Source: Candidatus Omnitrophota bacterium (GTDB lineage: Bacteria > Omnitrophota > Koll11 > Zapsychrales > Fredricksoniimonadaceae). Taken from it: a stretch of DNA of 12,497 nt. Below, piece after piece: positions 1 through 6,131 of the stretch. A program made the position numbers and the translations under genes. The first letter of the stretch is position 1, and every line of letters begins with the position of its first letter. The notes below the pieces were generated by a model. That model was given only the letters and a program-made list of their open reading frames with translations, did not search any database and had not been told where the DNA came from. The stretch lies in assembly GCA_015233705.1 (NCBI GenBank), contig JADFXE010000016.1, positions 7,729 through 20,225 on the forward strand, written 5' to 3'.

Positions 1-273
1 CTGGCCGGTCGGCAGGGAATTATTCTTGATCAGGTTGTTCCTCAGAAAGATGTCCAGCGTCTGATTTCGACTGATCGCAATAAGAAGTATTATGCAGTCC
101 CGGTCGCGATGCAGGCCCGCAGCGGCTATCGCAAGTTCAGCGGATTTTTGCGTAGTCTTGAGAAGGAGCACGTTTTCTGGAAGGTGGATGCATTCTCGTT
201 TGTCGCTGATGCCCAGTACGCGCAGAAGAATCAGATCAAATTCTTGGTCGAGGTCATTCTTCTGGATGAGTAA
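1..273 (+). CDS. pilO: PilO-like type IV pilus inner-membrane protein, C-terminal part (5' partial)
   Basis: The left edge cuts this gene; frame 1 is open from base 1 to a TAA at 271-273, leaving 90 residues. The visible part matches the C-terminal ferredoxin-like domain of the PilO family in style: a VPVAMQARSGYRKFSGFL segment (strand, then helix) followed by a hydrophobic C-terminal strand ending IKFLVEVILLDE. In this family the protein pairs with PilN in the periplasm and links the cytoplasmic PilM ring to the PilP/PilQ outer-membrane complex. The gene 79 bases downstream is a secretin, which supports the call. No N-terminal transmembrane helix can be checked because it lies outside the window. 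A type II secretion GspM-like protein is the main alternative. Confidence 0.55.
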   Translation: MAGRQGIILDQVVPQKDVQRLISTDRNKKYYAVPVAMQARSGYRKFSGFLRSLEKEHVFWKVDAFSFVADAQYAQKNQIKFLVEVILLDE

Positions 274-352
274 GACCTCAGGATGGACCGGCTGTTGACG
301 GTATTTACCGGCGGCAGTTAAGAAAGATTTTGTTCCAAAAAAGGAGGGAGCG

Positions 353-1840
353 ATGTTGAAGAGATTTGTAATGGCACTTGTGGCGGCCGGTCTGGGCGCT
401 CTCGGTGCCTGGGCCCAGGCTCCGTCAGATGGTGCCGGGGGAAAGCAGGCGCCGATCGTCATGGTGGAGAAGGCTGTTCCCGGGAAAGGCGCGACCGCTG
501 GCGCGGGTGCTGCGCCGGCCGCCGGTCAGGCCGCGGATGGTGCTGATGCCGAGACCCAGGAGGTCGTTGACGTGGATCTGGGCAAGGACGGGAATGTATC
601 GCTGGATTTCCGCGAGGCCGAACTCCGGAATGTCCTTAAGGTGCTGGCGTACAAAACCGGTGTCAATATTATCGCCGGTCCCGAGGTTGAGGGCACGGTG
701 TCGATCCAGCTGAAGGATGTGCCGTGGCAGAAGGCGCTGGATGTGATCCTTTCGACCTATGGTTACAGCTACGAGCAGAAGGGGGATATCATCCTGGTCA
801 CGACGGTCGACAACCTGAAGAAGCGCCGCGAGGACGCGAAGCTTCTGGCAGACCAGGAACCGGTGACAACCGAGACCTTTATTCTCAATTTCGGCAAGGC
901 CGAGGACGCGGTCAAGTCGCTGGAGAAGATGAAGACCGCTCGCGGCAGCATCAACTTTGACAAGCGGACGAACGCGATCATTGTGACCGATGTCAGCAGC
1001 AACCTGCAGATTATGCGCGAGGTGGTTAAGAGGCTTGATACGGTCACGCCTCAGGTTTTGATTGAGGCAAGGATTGTCGAGACCACCCTTGATAAGACGG
1101 ACACCTTGGGGATCGATTGGAATATCGGAGGGATAACGGCTAACGGAGCATCCCGAGCTACGTCATTCCCGTTTGGCAAACATCAGCTTTCAAGAGGGGG
1201 ATTGGTCCGGCAGTATGTTACCGCAGATTCGCCCTCTGTGCCGGTGATTTCTTATGGTACGCTCAGCTTTAATCAGTTGTCTGCAACGCTTGATCTGCTG
1301 AAGAGCCGTGCGAATACAAATATACTTTCCAATCCGAGGATCGTGACGCTGGACAATCAGCCGGCAAAGGTACAGGTCGGGCAGCAATTTCCTATGCCGC
1401 AGTATACCTTCAGCACCCAGACCAATCAGCTGCAGATTTCGGGGTGGACGTATATCGATACCGGCATCATATTCAATGTGACGCCGCATGTGAACAACGC
1501 GCAAATGGTGACGCTGGACATTGAGCCGAGAATTACGCAAATTTTGTCGACTTTGCCGACGGGAGGAGTCAATGCCTCGAATGCCACCATGCCGATTCTA
1601 AGCAACGAAGTGGTGTCCACCAGCGTTATGATCAAGGATGGAGATACGCTTGTTATCGCGGGCTTGATCAAGGACGATGTTCAAAAGACTGTGACAAGGG
1701 TCCCGATCCTGGGGTATATTCCTATTTTGGGTTGGCCTTTTCAGCATACGGCCGATGTCCATACGAAGGTAGATCTGGTGATTTTCTTGACGCCGCACAT
1801 TATCACGCCAATTAACGTGGTCGCGGTGGACAAGAAGTAA
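353..1840 (+). CDS. pilQ: Outer-membrane secretin, type IV pilus PilQ-like (compact)
   Basis: This gene encodes a 495-residue secretin, the ring-shaped outer-membrane channel through which a type IV pilus passes. Residues 1-23 are a signal peptide (charged start, hydrophobic core, AWAQA cleavage region). Residues 24-72 are an Ala/Gly/Pro-rich linker. An STN/N0-type domain lies at about 73-152, a single secretin N (NolW-like) domain at about 173-227, and the secretin barrel at about 234-490, with the signature VPILGYIPILGWPF near 450-463. Start ATG 353 follows AAGGAGG (341-347) at good spacing. It ends in tandem TAA codons. At 495 residues it is much shorter than proteobacterial PilQ because it has no AMIN domains and only one NolW-type domain. 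PilQ is preferred to GspD because of the PilO-like gene upstream. No pilP lies between the two genes. Confidence 0.88.
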   Translation: MLKRFVMALVAAGLGALGAWAQAPSDGAGGKQAPIVMVEKAVPGKGATAGAGAAPAAGQAADGADAETQEVVDVDLGKDGNVSLDFREAELRNVLKVLAYKTGVNIIAGPEVEGTVSIQLKDVPWQKALDVILSTYGYSYEQKGDIILVTTVDNLKKRREDAKLLADQEPVTTETFILNFGKAEDAVKSLEKMKTARGSINFDKRTNAIIVTDVSSNLQIMREVVKRLDTVTPQVLIEARIVETTLDKTDTLGIDWNIGGITANGASRATSFPFGKHQLSRGGLVRQYVTADSPSVPVISYGTLSFNQLSATLDLLKSRANTNILSNPRIVTLDNQPAKVQVGQQFPMPQYTFSTQTNQLQISGWTYIDTGIIFNVTPHVNNAQMVTLDIEPRITQILSTLPTGGVNASNATMPILSNEVVSTSVMIKDGDTLVIAGLIKDDVQKTVTRVPILGYIPILGWPFQHTADVHTKVDLVIFLTPHIITPINVVAVDKK

Positions 1841-1873
1841 TAAATTTGATTTATACAAATTAAGGAGTCATTT

Positions 1874-3205
1874 GTGCCGAGAGAGATACTGATCCACGTT
1901 GCTGACGGTGAGCGGCGTGTGGCGATTGTTGATAACCGTAAACTTGATGATTTTAATATTGAACTGGATCGTTACCAGTCGATCCTGGGGAACATCTACA
2001 AAGGGAAGGTCGAGTCGATCCTTCCGTCCATCAACGGCGCCTTTGTCAATATTGGACAGGAGAAGAATGGGTTTCTTTACCTGACCGACGCTGAGAATCC
2101 GCATTTGGAAGATTTCGGCAAGCCGCAGGGTGGTCCCAACCTGATCGACAAGCTGCTCAACCGCAAACCCAAGAAACAGGAGCGTCCCGGTCCCCGGGGG
2201 CCGCAGGGTGGCCGCAGGGACCGCGAGGTGCCGCTTAAGGTTGGCCAGGAGATCATGGTCCAAGTGGAGAAAGACCCTTTTGGCACCAAGGGCGCGCGCC
2301 TGACCACTCACGTTTCCATCCCGGGCCGTTTCGTTGTTTACATGCCTTACGATAATCATCTGGGTGTTTCGCAGAAGATCGAGGTGCAGGAAGAGCGTCA
2401 GCGTTTGCGCGATATCATCAAGGAGTGCGATTTCGTCAAGCAGGGCGGCTTTATCATCCGCACGGTTTCGGCGGGGCAGGACAAGGAAGAGCTGCTGAAC
2501 GACGCAAAGTTCGTTCACGACAAGTGGCAGCAGGTCCTGAAAATGGCCCGCGAGAAGCCGGCTCCGATGCTGATTTACAAGGAAGGCGATGTCATCTGGA
2601 AGGTCGTGCGTGATCAGCTCAGGGATGACGTGATGAACGTCTTCATCGATTCCAAGGAAGAGTATGAAAGGCTTTGCAAGTATGCGGAGCTTTTGATCGG
2701 CAAGAAGATCCTCAAGAAGCTTCATTATTATCGGGCTGATGTCCCCATCTTCGAAGCGCACAAGATTTCGGGCGAGTTGGAGAAGATTTACGATCAGAAA
2801 GTATTCCTCAAGTCTGGCGCCTACATCGTGATCGAGCCGACGGAAGGTGTCACGGTTATTGACGTCAACAGCGGCCGGTACAAGAGCCAGGCGTCACCCG
2901 AAGATGCGGCGTTCCATGTCAATATGGAGGCGGCTCCCGAGATCGCCCGGCAGCTGAGGCTGCGGGATCTGGGCGGCATTATTGTCATTGACTACATCGA
3001 CATGATGCGCGAGGAGCATAAGCGTAAGGTCTTGGACCTTCTGCGTAATGAGCTTTCTCGTGATATGGCCAAGACCGAGGTCAATAAGATCTCGGCTCTT
3101 GGACTTGTTGAGATGACCCGTGAGCGGACGGGAAAGACACTGGAGTCGATTAAGTTCGCGGAATGTCCTTATTGCCACGGCCGGGGTAAGGTCAGGATCG
3201 ATTAG
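1874..3205 (+). CDS. rng: Ribonuclease G/E family endoribonuclease (short form)
   Basis: This is a single-strand-specific, 5'-end-sensing endoribonuclease for mRNA decay and rRNA processing, 443 residues long. The GTG start is chosen because AAGGAG (1862-1867) sits 6 bases upstream and translation gives the family N-terminus. An S1 RNA-binding domain spans roughly residues 36-140, interrupted near 83-118 by a basic, Pro/Gly-rich insertion. The catalytic metal-binding aspartates are D330 (in IDVNSG) and D373 (in IDYIDM), 43 residues apart as D303 and D346 are in E. coli RNase E. The zinc-link CPYCHGRG places cysteines at 431 and 434. The protein stops about nine residues after that motif, so the C-terminal small domain of E. 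coli RNase G/E is missing. It starts 33 bases after pilQ and probably shares its transcript. Rng next to rplU is a common bacterial order. Confidence 0.95.
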   Translation: MPREILIHVADGERRVAIVDNRKLDDFNIELDRYQSILGNIYKGKVESILPSINGAFVNIGQEKNGFLYLTDAENPHLEDFGKPQGGPNLIDKLLNRKPKKQERPGPRGPQGGRRDREVPLKVGQEIMVQVEKDPFGTKGARLTTHVSIPGRFVVYMPYDNHLGVSQKIEVQEERQRLRDIIKECDFVKQGGFIIRTVSAGQDKEELLNDAKFVHDKWQQVLKMAREKPAPMLIYKEGDVIWKVVRDQLRDDVMNVFIDSKEEYERLCKYAELLIGKKILKKLHYYRADVPIFEAHKISGELEKIYDQKVFLKSGAYIVIEPTEGVTVIDVNSGRYKSQASPEDAAFHVNMEAAPEIARQLRLRDLGGIIVIDYIDMMREEHKRKVLDLLRNELSRDMAKTEVNKISALGLVEMTRERTGKTLESIKFAECPYCHGRGKVRID

Positions 3206-3208
3206 TGA

Positions 3209-3260
3209 GGGCATAACTTATGGAGTCCCGCTGTCGGCGGGACGACATAAGTTAGCGCCC
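3209..3260 (+). repeat. Long palindromic hairpin directly after rng, REP-like candidate
   Basis: The arms pair in three blocks: 3209-3212 with 3257-3260 (4 bp), TAACTTATG 3214-3222 with CATAAGTTA 3246-3254 (9 bp), and GTCCCGC 3225-3231 with GCGGGAC 3237-3243 (7 bp), closing a five-base loop. The last two blocks are separated by GA facing GA (3223-3224 and 3244-3245), a tandem G-A mismatch of the kind that stacks well in RNA. It begins three bases after the rng stop and has no T-run, so it is not a classical terminator. It could be a dispersed palindromic repeat or a 3' stabilising hairpin of the rng message. Copy number is unknown from this window. Confidence 0.7.
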
Positions 3261-3267
3261 GAACTTA

Positions 3268-3294
3268 CCCCGATAAGCCGAAGGCGATTCGGGG
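3268..3294 (+). repeat. Second hairpin of the rng-rplU element
   Basis: CCCCGA (3268-3273) pairs with TCGGGG (3289-3294), and GCC (3277-3279) pairs with GGC (3283-3285) around a GAA loop. The 3x3 internal loop is TAA (3274-3276) facing GAT (3286-3288), which fits the UAA/GAN internal-loop pattern known from structured RNAs. It lies seven bases after the first hairpin. The sequence CGGGGCTA at its 3' end (3290-3297) recurs at 3318-3325. Confidence 0.5.
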
Positions 3295-3385
3295 CTAATG
3301 AGCTGTTCCGCCAAAGACGGGGCTAGACAAACACTTAAACGCATATGTTTTTCTTCCGAAGATCCTGTTGCGGCAGTTCACCTCA

Positions 3386-3424
3386 GCTTCCCCGTTGGTT
3401 GATCGGGGCGCTTGTTCTTTTTGT
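3386..3424 (+). terminator. Weak candidate intrinsic terminator of the pilQ-rng transcript
   Basis: CCCCG (3390-3394) pairs with CGGGG (3404-3408) around a nine-base loop, extended by GC/GC at 3386-3387 and 3410-3411 across a small internal loop. A T-rich run follows (3412-3424), but it is interrupted and begins several bases after the stem. It stands between rng and the rplU promoter, where a terminator would be expected. Confidence 0.3.
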
Positions 3425-3505
3425 AGCGTTCCTTTTCGGAGGCTTTGCTTATTCGATTTTGCGAACTCTCTTTTAGAGGAAAAACGGAACAAGCAAAATA
3501 ATTTC

Positions 3506-3533
3506 TGGTCAAAAAGCATTTTTTTCATATAAT
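3506..3533 (+). promoter_or_regulatory. Sigma70-type promoter for rplU
   Basis: The -10 element is a perfect TATAAT at 3528-3533. Sixteen bases upstream is TGGTCA (3506-3511), matching four of six -35 consensus bases. The surrounding sequence is AT-rich. Transcription would start near 3540, about 42 bases before the rplU start. The hairpins farther left therefore belong to the rng transcript rather than to the rplU leader. Confidence 0.6.
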
Positions 3534-3571
3534 AGGGGCTCTTTAAGAATAGATTCAGATCAATTAATAGT

Positions 3572-3576
3572 GGAGG
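3572..3576 (+). promoter_or_regulatory. Ribosome-binding site that fixes the rplU start at ATG 3582
   Basis: GGAGG lies five bases before ATG 3582. An in-frame GTG at 3570 overlaps this site, so it cannot be the start. ATG 3582 also gives MYAV, the usual L21 N-terminus, and the family length of 103 residues. Confidence 0.85.
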
Positions 3577-3581
3577 CACAT

Positions 3582-3893
3582 ATGTACGCAGTTATTGACA
3601 TCGGCTCCTTCCAGTTCAAGGTCCAGGAAGGTGATCTTATTGAAGCCCCGGGCGTTACCCAGGAGGCGGGCCAGAGCCTTGATGTGAGTTCGGTCCTTTT
3701 GGTGGCCAACGGAGAGGATATCCGCGTCGGCGATCCTTTTGTCAAGGGCGCCAAGGTCACGCTTCAGGTTGTGAAGCATTTTCGCGGGGACAAGACCATT
3801 GCGTTTCGGTTCCGTCGGCGCAAGAATTCCCAAAAGACCACGGGTCATCGCGCGGAGCTGGCGTCCCTGAAGGTCGCGAAGATATCCGCCTGA
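3582..3893 (+). CDS. rplU: 50S ribosomal protein L21
   Basis: The product is 103 residues, the same length as E. coli L21, and binds 23S rRNA in the large subunit. It starts MYAVIDIGSFQFKV and carries the C-terminal family signature: a basic FRFRRRKN run followed by GHR and a closing VAKISA. The usual GGKQ motif near residues 8-11 is GSFQ here, losing the lysine. The gene has its own promoter, and a terminator follows 55-80 bases after the stop, so it looks like a one-gene transcript. In most bacteria rplU is followed by rpmA (L27) and then obg. Here obg follows directly and only 120 bases separate them, with no room for L27. Confidence 0.95.
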   Translation: MYAVIDIGSFQFKVQEGDLIEAPGVTQEAGQSLDVSSVLLVANGEDIRVGDPFVKGAKVTLQVVKHFRGDKTIAFRFRRRKNSQKTTGHRAELASLKVAKISA

Positions 3894-3905
3894 TCCTTAG
3901 TTGCG

Positions 3906-3940
3906 TTCATGGGTCATGTGTCATTTATCAGATATCAGAT
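3906..3940 (+). repeat. Five imperfect 7-base tandem repeats after rplU
   Basis: Starting at 3906 the sequence divides into five heptads: TTCATGG, GTCATGT (3913), GTCATTT (3920), ATCAGAT (3927) and ATCAGAT (3934). Positions 2-4 of each unit (TCA) are invariant. I see no inverted partner arm here. It lies between the rplU stop and its terminator, so it would be transcribed as 3' untranslated RNA. See the related heptad repeats at 7390, 9468 and 11859. Confidence 0.65.
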
Positions 3941-3945
3941 GGGAG

Positions 3946-3976
3946 AAGGGCTTGCGGTGAATGCAGGCCCTTTTTT
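3946..3976 (+). terminator. Intrinsic terminator of rplU
   Basis: GGGCTTGC (3948-3955) pairs with GCAGGCCC (3963-3970), eight contiguous pairs including one G-T, around a seven-base loop. AA at 3946-3947 can extend it onto the T-run. Six T residues follow at 3971-3976. This is a textbook intrinsic terminator and separates rplU from obg. Confidence 0.88.
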
Positions 3977-4013
3977 CATATTTGCCTTTTGATGTTTAGC
4001 GTCTGAGGTTCTT

Positions 4014-4997
4014 ATGGCATTTGTCGATACAGCAAGGATCCAGGTCAAGGCCGGCGGCGGCGGTAAGGGCTGCGAAAGTCATTACCGTGACCTTTGGATG
4101 CGCTATCCGCGCGCCGACGGCGGGGACGGTGGGGACGGCGGGGACGTGATCTTTGTCGCTGATCCGCACATTCAGACCCTTCTTGATTTCCGGTTCAAAC
4201 AGCACTATCAGGGTGAGCGCGGCGGGCATGGTTCCAGCAAGGGATCGGCTGGCCGTGACGGGAAAGATATTGTCCTGCGCGTTCCGGTCGGAACTATTCT
4301 GTGGAATGACGCGACTGATCTTTTGATTCGTGATTTGAGCGTTCCCGGCGAGAGCGTGATCGTGGCCAAGGGCGGCAAGGGCGGCGTGGGCAACATGCGC
4401 CGCAAGACCGTGACGCCGCCGACCACGGGCGAAGAAGTGACCATCCGTCTGGAACTCAAACTGATCGCGGATGTGGGCATCATCGGCTTTCCCAATGCTG
4501 GCAAGTCCACGCTTATTTCGAGCATTTCCAAGGTCCGTTCCAAGATCGCCAATTATCCTTTCACGACCAAGCAGCCGATCCTGGGGATCGTAGAGACTGA
4601 CGAGGCCAGGTTCATCATGGCCGATCTTCCGGGGCTTATTGAAGGCGCACATCTGGGGAAAGGCCTGGGCCATCAGTTCCTCAAGCACGCCGAGCGCACC
4701 AAGATCCTCATTCATTTGATTGACATGGCCGGCAGCGAGGACCGCGATCCCGTCGAAGATTACGACAAGATCTGTTTTGAGCTGGAGGCCTACAGCGATC
4801 TTCTGGCGCACAAGCACAAGATCGTTGTGGCCAACAAGATGGATCTTCCGGAGGCAAAAAAATATCTCAAACGTTTTAAGAAGAAGTATAATGTCGCTAT
4901 ATTTCCTGTCTCGGCCCAGGAGCGCGAAGGTCTGGAAGACCTGGTCCAGGAGATTGTCAGGATACTCAAGGACGAAGCAAGGAATCCTATCCAATGA
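4014..4997 (+). CDS. obg: Obg family GTPase (ribosome assembly)
   Basis: Obg is a GTPase that helps assemble the large ribosomal subunit and links it to growth state. The 327-residue product has the Gly-rich Obg fold at about 1-150, then the G domain: G1 GFPNAGKST (158-166), G2 YPFTT (181-185), G3 DLPG (204-207), G4 NKMD (274-277) and G5 SAQ (from 300). It ends after the G domain and lacks any C-terminal OCT-type extension. The usual SFRREK motif after the first Gly cluster is replaced by a SHYRDLWMR segment, and the loop before the G domain is several residues shorter than in E. coli ObgE. GAGG (4005-4008) precedes the ATG by five bases. The stop overlaps the proB start (ATGA), indicating translational coupling. 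Confidence 0.95.
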   Translation: MAFVDTARIQVKAGGGGKGCESHYRDLWMRYPRADGGDGGDGGDVIFVADPHIQTLLDFRFKQHYQGERGGHGSSKGSAGRDGKDIVLRVPVGTILWNDATDLLIRDLSVPGESVIVAKGGKGGVGNMRRKTVTPPTTGEEVTIRLELKLIADVGIIGFPNAGKSTLISSISKVRSKIANYPFTTKQPILGIVETDEARFIMADLPGLIEGAHLGKGLGHQFLKHAERTKILIHLIDMAGSEDRDPVEDYDKICFELEAYSDLLAHKHKIVVANKMDLPEAKKYLKRFKKKYNVAIFPVSAQEREGLEDLVQEIVRILKDEARNPIQ

Positions 4998-6094
4998 ACA
5001 CACAACGACGGTTTCCCAGAAAACTCAAGCGTGTGGTCGTCAAGGTCGGCTCCAGCCTGCTGGCCAATCACATGATGAAGCCTCACGAGGCGGGGCTTAA
5101 GTCTTTGGTCGGCCAGTTGTGTGACCTGCGCGATGAGGGGATCGAAGTTGTCCTGGTCAGCTCGGGAGCTGTGGTGCTGGGTTTAGGTGAGCTTGAAGAG
5201 CGCGTTCGTCCGTCGGACACACCGTCCCTGCAGGCTGCGGCCGCGATCGGGCAGGCGCTTTTGATGCGGCTTTACGGCGATTATTTCAAGGCGCGCAAGC
5301 GTTCCTGCGCCCAGCTGCTTCTGACATGGGATGATTTTGCGGACCGCACGCGCTTTAATAATGCGCGCAACACTCTCGATGTTCTTCTGGAACGTGGGGT
5401 CGTGCCGGTCATCAATGAGAATGACACGATCTCAACCGATGAGATCAAGTTTGGTGATAACGACAAACTTTCGGCCCTGGTCGCGAGCCTGGTTCATGCG
5501 GACCTTTTGATCATGCTTTCGGATGTGGACGGCCTTTACAAGAAAGAGGACGGAAAGTTGACCGAGCTTTTCCGGGAGATTCGCGATATTACGTCCGAGA
5601 TCGAAGGCTCGGCGGGCGGCGCGGCGAACAAGAACGTTTCGCGCGGCGGCATGATCGCCAAGGTGAATGCGGTCAAGATCGCCTCTTCCGCAGATGTGCC
5701 CTCGATCATCGCCAACGGCCAGACGCCGGACGTGATCCGCCGGATCGTTCTGAACAAAGAGGCGCTCGGCACGTATTTCTTTGAGAAGTCGGAAAAGCTT
5801 TTGATGCGCAAGCATTGGATCACCTTTGTGGCCAAACCCAAGGGGCGGATCATGGTTGACGATGGCGCAAAAAAGGCTCTTTTGAAGGGCACGGTCAGCC
5901 TGCTTCTTCCCGGTGTGGCCGGGTATGAAGGCGCATTTAAGGCCGGGGATGTCGTTCTCGTCGAGGATGCAACGGGTCAGGAGATCGCCCGTGGCGTGAC
6001 AAATTATTCCGTGTCAGATCTGGCCAAGGCAACCGACAAAAAAGCCAAGCGCGAGGTCATTCATATCGATGATCTGGTAGTGACGGGGAAATAG
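4994..6094 (+). CDS. proB: Glutamate 5-kinase with PUA domain
   Basis: This enzyme phosphorylates L-glutamate to glutamyl 5-phosphate, the first step of proline synthesis. The 366-residue product has an amino-acid kinase domain at about 10-260 with KVGSS (from K17), NENDT (from N141) and FGDNDKLSALVA, all typical of glutamate 5-kinase. A C-terminal PUA domain begins near residue 285. The length is the family norm. The start codon overlaps the obg stop by four bases. The next gene encodes the following enzyme of the pathway, and channelling of the unstable product between the two is known for this pair. Proline feedback inhibition is a family property that the sequence alone does not confirm. 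Confidence 0.96.
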   Translation: MNTQRRFPRKLKRVVVKVGSSLLANHMMKPHEAGLKSLVGQLCDLRDEGIEVVLVSSGAVVLGLGELEERVRPSDTPSLQAAAAIGQALLMRLYGDYFKARKRSCAQLLLTWDDFADRTRFNNARNTLDVLLERGVVPVINENDTISTDEIKFGDNDKLSALVASLVHADLLIMLSDVDGLYKKEDGKLTELFREIRDITSEIEGSAGGAANKNVSRGGMIAKVNAVKIASSADVPSIIANGQTPDVIRRIVLNKEALGTYFFEKSEKLLMRKHWITFVAKPKGRIMVDDGAKKALLKGTVSLLLPGVAGYEGAFKAGDVVLVEDATGQEIARGVTNYSVSDLAKATDKKAKREVIHIDDLVVTGK

Positions 6095-6131
6095 TTGTTT
6101 GGCGGGTTCATAAGAGCAGAGAATTAATGAT

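Larger units (their letters stand above)
3206..3581. other. 376-base non-coding spacer between rng and rplU
   Basis: I see no credible gene here. The left third (3209-3326) is a GC-rich compound hairpin element. The middle (3327-3500) holds a short CCCCG/CGGGG hairpin and a wider inverted repeat, GCTTGTTC (3410-3417) against GAACAAGC (3487-3494). The right part is AT-rich and carries the rplU promoter and ribosome-binding site. A 94-codon reading frame on the minus strand across 3295-3579 has no recognisable family, runs against all neighbours and covers the promoter, so I treat it as chance. Confidence 0.75.

Noticed and set aside
292..320. Possible promoter before pilQ (TTGACG followed by TTAAGA after 17 bases)
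   Set aside because: The -10 match is poor and pilQ sits inside what looks like a pil operon, so there is not enough support.
1868..2761. Minus-strand open frame of 297 codons opposite rng
   Set aside because: Antisense shadow of a gene with intact catalytic residues; no recognisable protein family.
3209..3326. Possible ribosomal-protein leader of rplU (L21-type autoregulation)
   Set aside because: The best rplU promoter lies downstream of this structure, so it would not be on the rplU message unless transcription reads through from rng.
3295..3579. Minus-strand frame of 94 codons in the rng-rplU spacer
   Set aside because: No family resemblance, opposite strand to all neighbours, overlaps the rplU promoter and ribosome-binding site.
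3570..3581. GTG 3570 as the start of L21
   Set aside because: It overlaps the GGAGG ribosome-binding site; ATG 3582 gives the family N-terminus and length.
4116..4142. Three 9-base tandem repeats in obg encoding Asp-Gly-Gly
   Set aside because: The Gly/Asp repeat is a normal part of the Obg fold; E. coli ObgE has the same GGDGGDGGDV string.
3996..5003. Long minus-strand open frame of 335 codons opposite obg
   Set aside because: It is an exact antisense shadow of obg, whose GTPase motifs are complete; long antisense frames are common in GC-rich genes with this codon use.
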